NCBI GenBank assembly: GCA_021613535.1
Contig: CP075495.1
Coordinates: forward strand, 6,076,001-6,140,000
Source: Adineta vaga
Lineage: Eukaryota; Rotifera
Direction of reading: 5' to 3'
Length of the DNA: 64,000 nt
Under the pieces are notes generated by a model, which was not told the DNA's origin, made no database searches, and was given only the letters and a program-made list of their open reading frames with translations. Numbering within the stretch: position 1 is the first letter of the stretch; every line of letters begins with the position of its first letter. The position numbers were made by a program, and so were the translations under genes. Below, piece by piece: positions 13,148 to 24,091 of the stretch.

Positions 13148-13582
13148 TTATTCATCATAGGACATGACACTTCGTCGTTTTCGTTTGCCCAAATGACTTG
13201 CTGGACGTAAGGATGCTCGTTTACCAGATGATGGTCGAAGTGATGCACGTCGACCAACAAATGGTCGAAGAGATGCACGTTTACCAGCGAATGGTCGAAG
13301 AGATGCACGTTGTTGTATAGCAACGGGACGAAGGGATGCACGTTCATATAAATCAAGAATATCATCAACTAAAGCATTGTCACTATTATCTTCTTCGACT
13401 GTTTCAACGACATGATGATGTTGTTCTTCTTCGTTTGTATCAGCATATGATGGTTGAACTGTACACCAAAGAAGGACTAAAATATTGAATGATTGATTAG
13501 ATTTTTATCGAAAATTTTACACAATCTTACGAAGAGAAACGGTCATAGCAATGAGCAAAATTGAATTTCTGCTACTGTACAT
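13148..13582 (-). CDS. Neuropeptide precursor with five ASLRP repeats, several amidated
   Basis: Two exons (13531-13582 and 13148-13476, 54-nt intron) encode a 126-residue precursor. The N-terminus MYSSRNSILLIAMTVSL followed by LLLWCTVQPSYA reads as a signal peptide with a likely cut after SYA. An acidic spacer follows, then the cassettes ASLRPVAIQQ-R, ASLRPFAG-KR, ASLRPFVG-RR, ASLRPSSG-KR and ASLRPASHLG-KRKRR, and a tail SVMSYDE. Gly before dibasic KR/RR is the classical signal for C-terminal amidation after prohormone-convertase cleavage. The predicted products are ASLRPFA-amide, ASLRPFV-amide, ASLRPSS-amide and ASLRPASHL-amide. The first copy is bounded by single arginines and lacks the amide donor. 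I do not recognise the family. The product should be secreted from neurons or endocrine cells; the receptor is unknown. Confidence 0.85.
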
Positions 13583-14441
13583 GTTTGTAATATGAATGTT
13601 TTGGGTTTAATCTAGAAAATAAGATAGTTCAATAGTTTCGATCAGTATGATCTATACAAATCAATGAAGAAACGAGAAACAGAAGAATGAAATCGAACGA
13701 GATGGAGAGGAAACTATCTCGGCATTTATTTCTAAGAAAATTGATTTATCAATAGAAACAATTGAACTGAGTATTCATTCTCAGTTTCTGATACTTATTT
13801 TGGAGAAAAATAAAAGAAAAAAATATTCATTTTGCGCATATTCATTGCAGTCAACTAGATATAAGAATAATGAACGAGAACATACAACAAAAAAAGAAGA
13901 AATAAAAAGATCTTTATATACATTTTTTTTTCTTCGGCAATCTATATTTTTGTTATGTTTACCATCGTATTTAAGAGAAAGAGAAAAACTCACTAGTTAT
14001 AATATTTTTGTCAAAAACTAATAATAATTTGTTTGACAAAAGATTTTCTGACGACATAATCAACATCTGGAAACTCATCTCCATGTAGATGATAGTACAT
14101 GATCATTTATTTCCGCTTTTATTCGTGACAATGTCATTTATTAACTAAAATACAGTGGACAACAAAGACTAATCATGTTGTTTCTATGAGGGTGAAAATA
14201 TCACTATGATATGAAATATTCATCGAAAAAATGAAAACTTAACAATGCATAGAAGATGTATATAGATAGTTCAATTTAGTTCATCATTTCAACAGAATAA
14301 TAATTCCACATACTAATCTATTTTGCATTTCTTTAGTGATGCAATTATAAAGTATAATCGATATTAGGGATATTTTTTTCCAAATGAATGAATTAAATTG
14401 ACTGCGATATTTTTAGCAGTGATAACATGTCTCTTTCTCTA

Positions 14442-14460
14442 TCTCTCTCTCTCTCTCTCT
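14442..14460. repeat. (CT)n microsatellite
   Basis: 19 nt of uninterrupted CT, preceded by imperfect pyrimidine sequence from 14431. It is complementary to the GA tract 137 bp downstream. Confidence 0.9.
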
Positions 14461-14596
14461 AGTTGACTCATTCAGTACATGTATGAATAGATAATAAACG
14501 AAATCGAGCTTCACATGATCGTTTCCGAATGAAAGTCTCGTTTTTATTACGATTGAGATGATTAGTTTCTTTATATGTGTATATATAGATGAAAAT

Positions 14597-14617
14597 GAGA
14601 GAGAGAGAGAGAGAGAG
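14597..14617. repeat. (GA)n microsatellite
   Basis: 21 nt of uninterrupted GA. With the CT tract at 14442-14460 it forms an inverted pair. Confidence 0.9.
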
Positions 14618-14978
14618 GGAGAAAAAGAATCGATCTATTTAGAGGGATTACCAATCGAATTGAACTAACGAATTAGAATGAAGGATGTCAACTATGGAAA
14701 GGAACAATTGTTTCTGCATCGTTTCTTCGCATACATACGAGCATGTGTACTCATAGTATTCTTTTCGTCATTCAATTGTCGAATTATAATTAGATTGCTG
14801 GATAAGATTCATTAAAAAAATCAATACACTACCGTAGTTCCATGATTTCTTTCGTTATTAACAGTATGTAGATTACGATTACGTTGGTACCTAAAATTAG
14901 GATGCTTAAGTCAAACGATATAAATTTCACAAGCTTCGTGAATTCATCTGTGACCCCAAAAGCTCGAATTGTTTGGCA

Positions 14979-14998
14979 TAATATATATATATATATAT
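14979..14998. repeat. (AT)n microsatellite
   Basis: A 20-nt perfect AT alternation in the gene-poor interval. Confidence 0.9.
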
Positions 14999-16509
14999 CT
15001 ATAAGAAGAAGGGTATAAATTGATCGTTCAATCTATAGGCAAACAAAGCTTTTTATTCTTTTCTAGTCTGAAACGGGAAATTGTCAATGCGTTCACGGTA
15101 TTCTCTTGACGCTTCTAAACAAATATTCTCTTGAATGAATCGTAATAATATTATAACAAAAAAATGTCTATTTAAACACTATATAACTTGAGAAGGAGGA
15201 GGACAACAGAAAAGTTATGTTGCAACTGACAACATGACTATTAACCTCCTAGCTGTATTAATTATTTAACTTTTCATTTTAAAAAGTACAAGAGTAATAA
15301 TAAGAGCATACAAACAGTCAAGATATCAAATAAATACGATGCATAAATTTCCGTGAATAGAAATATAACTAAAAATACACGCAGTTTACCCTTCGTTTTT
15401 CTACACTATTGAGAATCAGACGTTAATTTAAATATAATAAGAAATAGAAGTACAATGACAGTGACCTACTACCAATATCTTCAATTTCCTATGTGTCCCA
15501 TATATTTGTTTATAATGTTTTACTTAGTTTTAGAATTCATGAAATATTTGTTATAAGTAAGTTCATAAAAACCGATTCATCGCAACTTCGATAGAAATAT
15601 ATCAAGAGTCCCTCTAGAGAATCTCATGAAAATAGAAACATATATACTCTAAATTAAGCATATTAACCGAGATAAAGAACTGCTATGTTTTAGTTTGAAA
15701 ACAAATATAAAATACTTTACAACAGAACAGCTGTGACAAGAATATAATCCAATCATGTCTTCTAGGCTTACTCAATTAACCACATTATCAATATTTGACA
15801 TACTTTACATGGAATGACTAAACTTCTGTGATTTTTTGACATATTTTGTCAATAAAAACATTATATTACATTCGTTTAGTACTGTGATACTCCTGATCGC
15901 TTTATCTTAATGACAAAAAAACGACTCGATGATCTTTTTCATTCTTCTATAAAAGTGCAAATATCTTACTGATGATGGCGAATACAAAGAACATAGCCCG
16001 TCTAACTTATCTTCTTTGATGCAATAAAATCGAGGAAAAAATAATCTCAATTTATGATCAATTCTTCCGCAAAGAAAGAAATCACATCATCGATTTGATT
16101 AGATCTGTCATATTAATGATACGGTAGAATTGAATGTCAGTCGTGCTAGTATTGCGAAGACAAACGATTTTCATATTGATCTAGTGAAGATGAATAACGT
16201 CAATATTAGTGAAGCGAACGAGAAGAATTCTGATGTATGAGTGAAGAAGTCTATCGAAATTTGAGTGGTATATTAAAAGCCACAAAATACTGAACGGAAA
16301 AGAGAATAGTCAAATAATAGAACTTCACTGATAGCAATTAGTAGTTATAAGTAAAGTAAAAGTAAATCAATATAAGAATTGTAAATATGAAGATACAATC
16401 AGTTTTTTTTCTACGACCATGAAAATCATAATATTTCTTTTTTTTTATTTCTATAGAAATCATCTTTAAAGGTACAACAAACAACAAATATATAGAAAAA
16501 TTAAATAGA

Positions 16510-19500
16510 CTATTGTTTAATTCCAATGATTTTCTTCAGTTCATATTTACGTTTTTTACTTAAATACTTTAATTTCTTAATCATATGTGAAAATCGTTGA
16601 ACAATATTATCATTTTGAAAAAGATGTTTATTTCGTTTAATTAATCTTAAACATGATAGAAAAAAGACATATTTACATTGATTGATTAATTGAATCGATT
16701 TTTGATTGAATATAAATGCTTTTCTAATTAACATTCGTAATGCTGAACGTATTGTACGAAATAGAAATAAACTTTTCGATTGAATATATTTTTTCGAATA
16801 GATTTCAACAAAACGAAAACATATTGCATGTAAACGTTTAAAATAATAACATGATAATGAATAGAAATTTTTTATCAATGTAATTCTAGTTGTATATAAA
16901 CGATCGAAATAATAGGAATGTGAACGAAGACTTAATGCATTTAATAATGATTGACGAATGTAATAACCTGGTTCACGTGTTACTTTAATTGTTAAATGAT
17001 TCATTTTTGTTTTGATATTTTCATTTGGATTGATTGAAACTAAGATTTGACGTGATTGAATATCGACAAGTGAACCCCAATATTCTACAGGACGAATTTT
17101 TTTCATTGTTTTATGACGAATATTTGTTTTTGTTTTCAAAGAAGTTTTCAATGGATTATTTATATGATGTAATTCATTCAATCGTTTATTCATATTTAGT
17201 TTAATACGACGAAGACGATAACGATGAGGAGAAATAATTAAAAGATCATCTTCATGACGAACAGCAAATTCATCATATAATGGACTAAATTTAATATCAT
17301 TATCAATTTTATTCAAATATATTTGTCCAAGCATTGAAGCTATACGTAAACCATGATTGATACCAATTGTACGACGATAAGTTTTGATCGGCGATGATAT
17401 CGAATAACGAGTATAAAGGTAGGAGCTAAAAAGAAATCGAATGATTGATTATGAATTATGTTGAAAAAAGTGAAATATCTACTTGTATAGTTGAGCACGA
17501 ATATATTTCAATAGTTTAGTTTTATCGTAGACTTCAATATGTCCTTCATGAATGATCATATCGTGAAAAATACCATTATTAACGAGTTTCCTATCATCAG
17601 TTAATGTTGAACACATTTGTTCATTTTCTTTTCCAACCCAATAAAGAGTTCGTCTACGAATAATATGACCATTACGATATTGTGTTTTATAAATCGTATG
17701 AATACATAAATTGAAGTTAAATTCACAATCATCAAGAAATTCAACAAGTGCCTGAAGTAAGATTATGTAAGAAGAAAACTACGAAGGGATGGAGAGCAAT
17801 TTAATGACAAACATAGAAATAGATAACATTTCTGAGTAGTATTACTAACTCAAAACTTTAGTATATGATATATTGTCTTACCTTATCAAGATAATCAATG
17901 TTAATTGAATCATAAAAATTCGAAACATCACTTCTCTACAAATCAAAGACAACAAACGAATCTTCAGTGTATTACTAGTAAAATGTAGTACATACGAGAA
18001 AATAAGTCATACTTCCGTCTTCAACTTTTGGTGCTGTTTGACAATATTGTTGCCATCGTCGATGCATTTCTACTCGATTAAATGTCGCAATACCCAATAT
18101 ATGTTTATTATGTCTTCGTAGATATTTCAATATTTCATTGGTATATTTTAAATGATTGATATTTTCATTTGTATTAATTTCTTTTTGAGCACATGCTAAA
18201 TAACGAACACTCGTTGTTTTCGGAACAAAACGTACTTTCCATAGATAACGAATATTATCGCAATCGTTTACAAATTCTTGATGAACCGTTGGAGCGCATG
18301 CTTTTTCGAGTAATTCGCGACGAGATCTTTGTTGAATAGCATGCCTATCGATTAAAAACCATTTGATTTTGAAATTTCAAAAGTTTTCTTACCAAATTTT
18401 ATGTCGATAGAAAACAAGAACCAATGGATGTGACGGTGACGATCCTTCTGTTGCATAAAAATAGGATCGAATTAATGTAAGAACATAGTGAATAAGAAAG
18501 TATATTAGATGACCAAAATATAATTGACGAATAAGTGATAATGATGATGATGATGATGAATTATTAGCAATCGTTGTCCATTGACATTTGGTTAATTTCA
18601 GTTTTTGCATTGCTTCACCTAATGAATATTGTTGTGTTCGTGGTAATTGAAGAATGAAACACATACGACGTATAAATAAATAATAATTTCGTTTTGTACC
18701 GAATAATTCAATAGGTAAAACATGTGTTAACCAAATACGAACAAAATTTTGTATAGTAGTTACAGGTGTTGTCAAAGATACTAATTGATCGAGTGTAGCA
18801 GTTGGTTCAGGAATATGATGATGAGTATATGTAAATGGTAATCGTGATCGACGACGAAGATAGAATCGATGATGGTTTGATCGAAATTGATCAAAGATTG
18901 GAATTAGATTTTGACGAATCTCTTCCTAAATATCAAATATTATTTTGTTTAAAAAAGTCGAAAAGTTTACATATTAATTAATCTCAATCTTCTTTTCGGT
19001 AATCTTTATAATTAATTAAGTGTTATTACCACTTCTTCTTTTGGTCGATGATTGAAAAATCCTTTGCTAAAATCTGAAGAAAAGAATGCTTCTACCAACA
19101 TTTCGCCGTTGAACGATTTTTCTATCGACGAATAAATATCGAATCGTTCAAATTTTGATACATGATAATGCATCAAATGACTTGGTATCAATGTTTCATA
19201 TAAATCTGTTAGATGTGCTTGTTGCCCTTGTTTTGTCGAATGTAAATGAAATTGTATTGTTCGTTTTCGTGTATTCATTTTCTTTGTTCGCGTATTGAAT
19301 AATTGTTTTTCGTTTGCTTTTCGAGTTATATAATAAGGTAGACTATAAAATGATTCATGTGTACCACTTAATTGTATAAATAATTGTCGTTTACGTGTTA
19401 AACATTCGATAATAGTAAATTCACTTAAAAGATATATTATAGCTTCATCAGCGAGGATTTTTCGTCGTTCAATCCATAGATTGGATAGAGAAATATGTAC

Positions 19501-19797
19501 TATTAAAGAATTTTTAGAAGTATAATCATAATTATTTGCTTTGATATCGATATTTGTTAAAAGTATATTCAAACGATTTTTTGTATAACAATTAATTAAA
19601 AGATTAGAAATAAATGATTGATTATCAGAAGAAATTTGTTTTCTTATAAGAAGTTCTTTCCATTGTCGATCTTGATTTTTTGTCATTTTTTTTGTTAAAT
19701 ATATTCCACGAAAAAGATCTTTACTATTAGAATCAATATTTGGTATTGTATGATGAAGAGAATATAATTCTGGATAGCAATTTTTAAGAATATTCAT
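16510..19797 (-). CDS. TERT: Telomerase reverse transcriptase
   Basis: The catalytic subunit that copies telomerase RNA onto chromosome ends. The first exon, 19030-19797, starts MNILKNCYPELY. Exon 18393-18925 has the RNA-binding-domain blocks FVRIWLTHVLPIELFGTKRN and LIRSYFYATE...LVFYRHKIW, matching the TERT CP/QFP region and motif T. The next exon has motif 1 (IRYLWKVRFVPK) and RRWQQYC. Motif A is YFLRSDVSNFYDSIN, with the first catalytic Asp. Motif B' is TIGINHGLRIAS. Motif C is RHEDDLLIISPH, with the Asp pair. A basic C-terminal extension ends KKIIGIKQ, stop at 16510-16512. The TERT-specific motif T together with the reverse transcriptase motifs separates it from retroelement reverse transcriptases. 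No TEN domain is recognised in the first 250 residues. The symbol is by motif similarity. Confidence 0.88.
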
Positions 19798-20127
19798 CCT
19801 GAATTATGAAATATCTATAGAAAAAAAGACAACTATTCATGTGGAAGGTACGGTATTGATACAAGAATAATGATTATATTTTGAATATTATATCTTCAAG
19901 ACTGCGACATCAATCAGTACCAGTATAATAAATTGTATCCTTTTTTATCACTTCATTAAATAATAGTATCTCATTGGATGATGTTTAGTTTTAGAGAAAA
20001 TATATTGAGTATAGAGGATGAAAAGAGATGTCACATATATTCGATATTTTCTTCCAATTAGAAGTTTGAAATACTTTTCACTTTATTTAAATGATAAATA
20101 TTCGATAAGATAAATCAAACTGTTTAA
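19798..20127. other. Intergenic between two minus-strand genes
   Basis: 330 bp of A+T-rich sequence between the stop codon of the U-box/kinase/CYLD gene and the TERT start. It must hold the TERT promoter or a trans-splice site. No motif is named. Confidence 0.45.
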
Positions 20128-23100
20128 TCATTGTCTTCCGTCTTCGTTGGGATTTTCATAAAAGAAAAAAGCACCATCACGAAATAAACGTAATTGTCGC
20201 ATGCCGTGTTCATCAAACTTTTGCGATGTAGGTCTTGCTTGTCGTCGACGATCGTCCAAACTAGTAAAAAAATGATCTGTATCTCGTTCGGCATCATCAA
20301 TCCATTGTTCAAAATCTGGGACTCTATCCACAAGAGGTATATTCTGTTCATCATACTTTCGATCACTCATACTATCAAAAAATAACCATTGATGTTGTTG
20401 TACACTACGATTTTGACATCTAACGAAAGCAACATAATAACTTGTTTCAATACATAATACAGCGAACAAATTCAGTTTATGTTTCTTAATATCAATTTTG
20501 CGTAAATCATGACTATGCCATGTATCAGATGATGATGATGGATGTAAATCTTTTCTTAGACATTTGTTACAGTAACATACTATTGTAGCTTCAGTTGTTG
20601 GTCTAATATTCGATTCTTTTGAATAACAGTCAGAACAGAAAAAGAAATCACTCGGAGTTGTTTTATCATGATTTGTTTCGTTGCATCGAAGACACACTAA
20701 TTGTACAATATCATTATCAAGAGTGATTTGTCGATCAGGTATGATATAACGATATGAACGTTGTGAGAGTGTACGACGCGGTGACATCAATACAAGAAAA
20801 GGTGGAATCATTGCTAGTTTAGCTGGAATTTCCGAAAGTGAGTTACGAAAAATACTTGCAATATTTGTTGATGGTAAATTAAATGGATTAGCATCAAACA
20901 TTTCCCCTGTTAGAAACAAAATGAAAAAAATTTAAATCTCAAATGAATACTAAGAATAAACTAGACTTACAAATAATATTTGTTGTGATATTTGATCCAT
21001 CTGGTTTCGGTGATTGGTCAGGTACGATAGTTTTGAGTGGAGAAAAACTAAAAAGCTGTTCAAAGGATCGTAAAAATTCACTTGGATCATTTTCCATCTC
21101 TTTGAATGATGAATCATGCGTAGCTTCACTTAGTTGAGCACGAAGATGGAAAAGAGCATCACCTACTCATACAAAGATATTCTTTGAAACAAGAAACAAG
21201 TTCTGACATGATCATACGTTTAACAAAACCGTTGTTCTTATCACGAAGTACATAAACAATGTTCTCACGTAATATTGTTTGTAGTTTTTGTACTTCAGTT
21301 GATCGAACATCCATGTGTAATAGACTATCAAATATATCATTGTAAGCAAACATGCAGAAGATGGTTGCATCCATGTAGCATGAATTAGAGTCCCCTTCGA
21401 TACCTTTGTTTTTGCCTAATATTGGTTGATCAAGTGGAGGTAAGTTATTTTTCACAGTAGGTAGTTGATCAGTTGTTATTCGACCTTTTAAACGTTCATT
21501 ATTTAGCTTTTGCTTTTGTACATGATCATGAATACTTGTGACCGAAGCATAAAATCCTCTATTTGCGTTATTGAATACCACATGCATCTGATTACATTTA
21601 GGACAGTGTCCACTGTATCCTCTTATTGGTCTTTCACTTTCTAATGCATACAAATTTTCTGTACCACACAAAAACTTTCCTTTGATACAACACTGTTGAT
21701 CATTCAGTAGAATTGTTTTACCAATTAAATTTGTCTGGTTAGATATTTCACCGGTACCATTTGTATCAATAGGTCCTTTAGGGAAATTTATTGAGTAAGG
21801 TAAAACTTTAAAGATCAAGAAAAAGAATTCTGTTACCTAATGATTTCGATGTTTGAGTCAATGTTGGACCGCTTGGACGAGAATAGGCAGGTGCTCCTAG
21901 AATGACAGTTGTTAGTTGATTTGATGTTTCAAAGTCTTTTATATGGAAACGTTTTTTCATTGTCGCAAATAGACCACTCATACATGTTCAGATGGCAATC
22001 GTAGTTAGTAACCTTTTGTTTATATTTTATCTCTTTGTTAGGATGATATATTAGATTGATACAAGAATTTTTATGAGTAAATAAGAAAAAACTGATTACT
22101 CTAATTTCGTCGACAATCGCTTTTACAATTATTTCATGTTGAATACTCAATATATATTAGATTATGGTAACAATTACCAATTACATCCAGTCACAGTGAA
22201 AAGAGGTTATATTATAAGACATTAACTGATATTATATTTCTACTTTTATGTATTTATACATACCATTCAAATTTTCACGATACTGTGAAATGGTAGCTTC
22301 AGGTGACTTCGATGAAAATGTGTCTAAATAGAAATTATTCACACAAGAATTAGATCATATGAAACTCGGATATTTTATGCTAGTATAATGCATCTCATAC
22401 ATTATCTGTCTTAGTTCTTCTTTTCTAAATATTGACCTTATATTAAAAAACATACTTGATTTCGGTACCTCTGTTACACCTTGATATAGCTGTTCACGAA
22501 AAAGATTTCTTAGCTGATTGAATGTTAGTCTTTCCTTTGGTGATATAGCCCACGTTTTAATTATAATATTCCAGTATTTTGGACTACAGTTTGGCGGTTG
22601 CGGTAGAATATCACCATTTCGTACTCGGCGAACCACTTCATCATCATTTTGAATATTTGTCCAAGGTATTGTTCCTCGTGAATATGCCTCCCACATTAAA
22701 ACACCCATTGAATACACATCAGATTTTTCTGTACAATCACTCGATGATGTATTTGATGAAAGAATTTCTGGTGCGCAATATCGTTTTGGTATAATATTTA
22801 ATACTGTTCCTGCAGAAGTGACAGTTTGACTATAAATTTTACTGTAATGACTAAGTCCAAAATCTGTTATTTTCACTACAATATTTCTTGGATCGTTTTG
22901 ATCAAAACGAAATATAAGTACATTACGACATGCTAAATCACCATGAACCACATTATTCAATGCTAGATAACTCATTGCATCGATAATCTGCAGAAATATC
23001 TCTAGTAGAATTTTCTCTTCAAGCGGTTTTCTTTGTTCGGTTAACAATTCATAAAAACTACCTTCAGATGCATATTCTTGCAATAACATAATAGAACTTC

Positions 23101-23575
23101 CATCATCATCATCATCATCAGTACGTACTAGACCATACGTTCGAACAATATGTGGATGGCGGCTTAAATCAACATAGAATGAAGCTTCTTTATTTGCTCG
23201 AGCACCATCAATTTTTAATAATACTATTTCTGGACGACTATCACCAGTTGGCAACCATTCTGCATGATAGATAGTTTTTCCAGTAGTTTGAAACAATGGT
23301 CGACCTTTCTTCTTTTTAACATCGACGTCAAGTGTATAATGGAAATTCTTAGTTCGAGATGATGACTCGAATCTATCGATCACTTTCTTTATGGCATAAT
23401 TTGGGACTAAATGTTCCAATGATATTCCTTGACGAGTCATAGGGCTTGCACCATATCTTTGTATCCATTCTTCAATAGCTTTTCTCTCATATGTATGACC
23501 ATCTTGTGCTACAACTGGATCACGAAACATTTCGAGAGTAATGGGACATGTTAATGGATCCTCTGGCGTTTTCAT
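20128..23575 (-). CDS. Predicted U-box / tyrosine-kinase-like / CYLD-type deubiquitinase fusion
   Basis: Six exons (22456-23575, 22264-22323, 21837-21896, 21218-21805, 20971-21162, 20128-20906) sum to 2799 nt, exactly 932 codons plus stop. Residues about 5-70 are a U-box (DPLTCPITLEMFRDPVV, GHTYERKAIEEW). Residues about 90-350 form a kinase with Lys121 (VLLKI), catalytic Asp213 in HGDLACRN, DFG at 238-240 and a tyrosine-kinase-like C-lobe. Residues about 540-932 match the CYLD USP domain: GDSNSCYMDATIFCMF with nucleophile Cys556, then a zinc B-box-like CLRCN...CSDCY insert, then LFAVLCIETSYYVAFV and WLFFDSM. The expected catalytic His (ETSHYV in CYLD) is Tyr830. The kinase exon could also be read through to a stop at 22355, giving a U-box kinase alone. 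The CYLD exons show no separate start codon. Inferred role: ubiquitin signalling, possibly immune. Confidence 0.78.
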
Positions 23576-24091
23576 TATTTCTTTTAGATGTCTTTACAAA
23601 ACCTAAAATAATTAAAGCGTGATCTCGTTGAATACGTTACGATTGCTACGGGTGGCAAGAAAATGGTCTCAAAAACAAATATCCTCAAGATTAGTTTTTT
23701 CAATACACTTAATAGAAAAAAATGACACAATGGAAAAAACCGAAAATGACAATTCAAAAGGAATTGCCATGTTATATTTATTTGTCTTTCTGTATCCAAA
23801 AAACGTTTCATTCTGTTACCTTTACAGCTACACAAGGAAAACTATCGTAAAAGTCTATCACTTATAGTACTGTATGTCATATGATAAGGATATAACTGTA
23901 AGAGATATCGACAAACGATTGAAATTCAAATTTCTGATATAGAGTGAAAAAATTGAACGAAACAGATCATTATATAATGTCAGACATTATTTGATACGAT
24001 GCCAAGACAAATATTCAGAATTACGCGCAATATAGCTAAGAGAAAAAAAGAGACTTGAAAATCTTTTTTTTTCTGTATAAGAATCAATTCA
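23576..24091. other. Intergenic, divergent promoter region
   Basis: It lies between the starts of the U-box/kinase/CYLD gene (-) and the unrecognised gene (+). Short overlapping ORFs on both strands have no coding character. Presumably it carries two promoters. Confidence 0.4.

Larger units (their letters stand above)
13583..16509. other. Long gene-poor interval with simple repeats
   Basis: 2.9 kb, the largest gap in the window. No exon on either strand shows family resemblance. It holds CT, GA and AT microsatellites (listed separately). The part nearest 13583 must contain the promoter of the neuropeptide gene, and the part nearest 16509 the TERT 3' UTR. A non-coding RNA or distal regulatory elements cannot be excluded. 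Confidence 0.45.

Noticed and set aside
13099-13368. 89-codon minus ORF with repeated VHLFDHLLV-type units
   Set aside because: Its repetition is the out-of-frame shadow of the ASLRP cassettes in the real neuropeptide gene.
16510-19797. Non-LTR or Penelope-like retrotransposon
   Set aside because: The reverse transcriptase is preceded by TERT-specific RNA-binding blocks and motif T; there is no endonuclease, repeat termini or target-site duplication, and the gene has normal introns.
21929-22150. 73-codon ORF inside the large intron of the U-box/kinase/CYLD gene
   Set aside because: Considered as a separate first exon for CYLD, but it has no donor in a compatible phase and no resemblance to CYLD.
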